From Campylobacterota bacterium (GTDB lineage Bacteria; Campylobacterota; Campylobacteria; Campylobacterales; SZUA-545), in assembly GCA_030836705.1 (NCBI GenBank), contig JAUPLZ010000139.1, forward strand, positions 1 to 6,901: a DNA stretch of 6,901 bases, given 5' to 3'. Position numbers and translations under genes: made by a program. The first letter of the stretch is position 1; every line of letters starts with the position of its first letter. The notes beneath the pieces were generated by a model, which had not been told where the DNA came from, searched no databases, and saw nothing but the letters and a program-made list of their open reading frames with translations. Below are positions 5,665-6,901 of the stretch, piece by piece.

Positions 5665-6901
5665 ACCAAATCCTTATTAACCCGTCCGCTATTGGCAAGC
5701 CTCTCTACCTCTCCGCCTGCCAAGTCGCTATTCGCTCCCGCTGCAAGACTACGCACAGCTGAGGATTGTAAAAATCTCTCGTGCTCTCTATCTAAAAAAT
5801 CCGCAATATCTGAAACCACAAACCCGTTGCCGCGAGAATCGACAATCGTGCTAGAGAGTTCCCGTGATGAAATCCACGAAACAACTTCCTCTGAATTTTT
5901 CGCATGCTCAAACATCGCCTGCAACATATCGGGGATACCATCGGAATTTGAACTAATTTTAAAATCACTTTTTCCAATAGTATAGAGCGCATCGCCATCC
6001 TCATCCAAGGACTCAGCAATATTGAATTCTCGCTTAATATCAGACACTCCTATATCTAGTTTTTCAACTGAATATTCAAGATCCTCAAGCCCTTCATATT
6101 CATCCCCGTGAGAATCAGCTGCTACTATAGAGGAGTAAGCCTCTTCTTGTGTAGCCCCCCAGCTTTCTACCTGTTTATAAATAGTGGTGTCCCATTTATT
6201 ATAAAAAGTAAATTGGAATAAATTTTTTTGTTCTTCATCGCCAAAAGCGACGGCGTTGTCTTTATATCTGCTTAAATCAACATAGACACTGGAGCCATTT
6301 GCCATAGCCCTAGGAGTATCAAGGTTATATTTTAGTTTATCTGCAAAATAACTGTATATATTACCCCTGCGAGGGTTAAAATCGCCGCTGCTTGCCGAAA
6401 CATCCGCCCTTACAGAAGTGTTGAATGTTTCTCCCGCATCATTTATCATCGAAAAAGAGATCTTGTTTTTAACATACCCTTCATTGACGCCGGGAATATC
6501 ATCAGCAAATCTGAATGTTTTATCAAACCAATCATTAAGCTCAGCAAAACTTTTAAATTGAACATTTGTATCGCTACTCCCTTCACTCCATTCAAGAGTA
6601 AGGTTTGTAATCTTATTAAACGGATTTTCTTTCCAAAAACCACTCTTCTTTTTCTCGGCTAAATCCACCTTTATATTTTCAATAATAGAAAATATCTTAT
6701 CGGTATCTTCCGCCCCGATTAATTTTTCAAGTCCGGCATAAGCCTCTCTCTTTTTATCCGCATGCGTTATATTGCTCTTGCCGAAACTCTTTACTGAGAG
6801 GCTAAAATCGCTGTAATTGAGCGTTTCAAAAGAAAAATTCTCTATTTTTGAAACATCATGAACTCTATTTGAAGTCTTTGTAATAGCCTCAGTAATCAAA
6901 G
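5661..6901 (-). CDS. Unrecognised acidic protein, at least 412 aa, 5' end outside window
   Basis: I do not recognise this protein. The frame is open to the window edge. The first possible start inside is a TTG at 6899, and no ATG occurs in frame until about residue 151, so the gene most likely begins upstream; whether it has a signal peptide is unknown. Residues below count from 6899. There is no obvious membrane segment. The chain is acidic and rich in aromatic and Ser/Asn residues. It has a Lys-rich helical part (about 47-95), a central part with SFSMINDAGETFN and YVDLSRYKDN, and an Asp-rich stretch (299-332, with DEDGDAL and NSDGIPDML) that faintly recalls calcium-binding loops. The C-terminus (365-412: IADFLDR, Ala/Gly-rich stretch, GEVERLA, then NKDLV) resembles the end of the downstream 198-residue protein, whose ATG overlaps this stop. 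The context suggests a link to the pilus/secretin cluster, possibly as a substrate or surface factor; this is inference. Confidence 0.75.
   Translation of the reverse strand, partial: LITEAITKTSNRVHDVSKIENFSFETLNYSDFSLSVKSFGKSNITHADKKREAYAGLEKLIGAEDTDKIFSIIENIKVDLAEKKKSGFWKENPFNKITNLTLEWSEGSSDTNVQFKSFAELNDWFDKTFRFADDIPGVNEGYVKNKISFSMINDAGETFNTSVRADVSASSGDFNPRRGNIYSYFADKLKYNLDTPRAMANGSSVYVDLSRYKDNAVAFGDEEQKNLFQFTFYNKWDTTIYKQVESWGATQEEAYSSIVAADSHGDEYEGLEDLEYSVEKLDIGVSDIKREFNIAESLDEDGDALYTIGKSDFKISSNSDGIPDMLQAMFEHAKNSEEVVSWISSRELSSTIVDSRGNGFVVSDIADFLDREHERFLQSSAVRSLAAGANSDLAGGEVERLANSGRVNKDLV

Noticed and set aside
5794..5841. EF-hand-like pattern D-x-R-x-N-G (residues 354-359) in the large unknown protein
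   Set aside because: Position 3 is Arg and position 12 is Ile in place of acidic residues, so it lacks the ligands of a working EF-hand.
6897..6899. TTG as the true start of the large unknown gene
   Set aside because: It lies two bases from the window edge, so no upstream ribosome-binding site can be checked, and the frame stays open to the edge; truncation is more likely.

Overview
This is an AT-rich bacterial window in which every supported gene lies on the minus strand, so transcription runs from high to low coordinates. The genes are tightly packed with ATGA overlaps, and the ribosome-binding sites are mostly of the AAGGA type. Base composition and promoter style would fit a Campylobacterota-like organism (for example Sulfurimonas relatives). 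That placement is an inference from style; no marker gene here proves it.

In transcription order, two unrecognised genes come first: a 5'-truncated protein of at least 412 residues (6901 to 5661) and a 198-residue protein (5664 to 5068). They overlap by four bases and are probably translationally coupled. By eye they share a C-terminal module of about 45 residues ending in Arg/Lys-Asp-Leu-Val. A gap of about 80 bp follows, the only real intergenic space in the window, with a plausible sigma70-type -10 element.

Next comes a compact cluster for a type IV pilus (type IVb-like) or related type II-secretion-family machine: a lipoprotein built from secretin N-terminal domains without a barrel (4989 to 3853), a full lipoprotein secretin of the PilN/BfpB/TcpC kind (3843 to 2014), a small exported PilP-like periplasmic protein (1997 to 1359), a three-helix inner-membrane platform protein of the GspF/PilR/TcpE/BfpE kind (1358 to 303), and the N-terminal part of a type IV prepilin (306 to 1, cut by the window edge).

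The likely working model is as follows. The secretin forms the outer-membrane channel, with the barrel-less paralogue adding or modifying the periplasmic ring. The PilP-like protein links it to the inner-membrane platform, which assembles pilin subunits after cleavage by a prepilin peptidase. No ATPase or prepilin peptidase gene is in the window. The two most interesting points are the barrel-less secretin paralogue next to the real secretin, and the C-terminal module shared by the two unknown proteins just upstream of the export apparatus.
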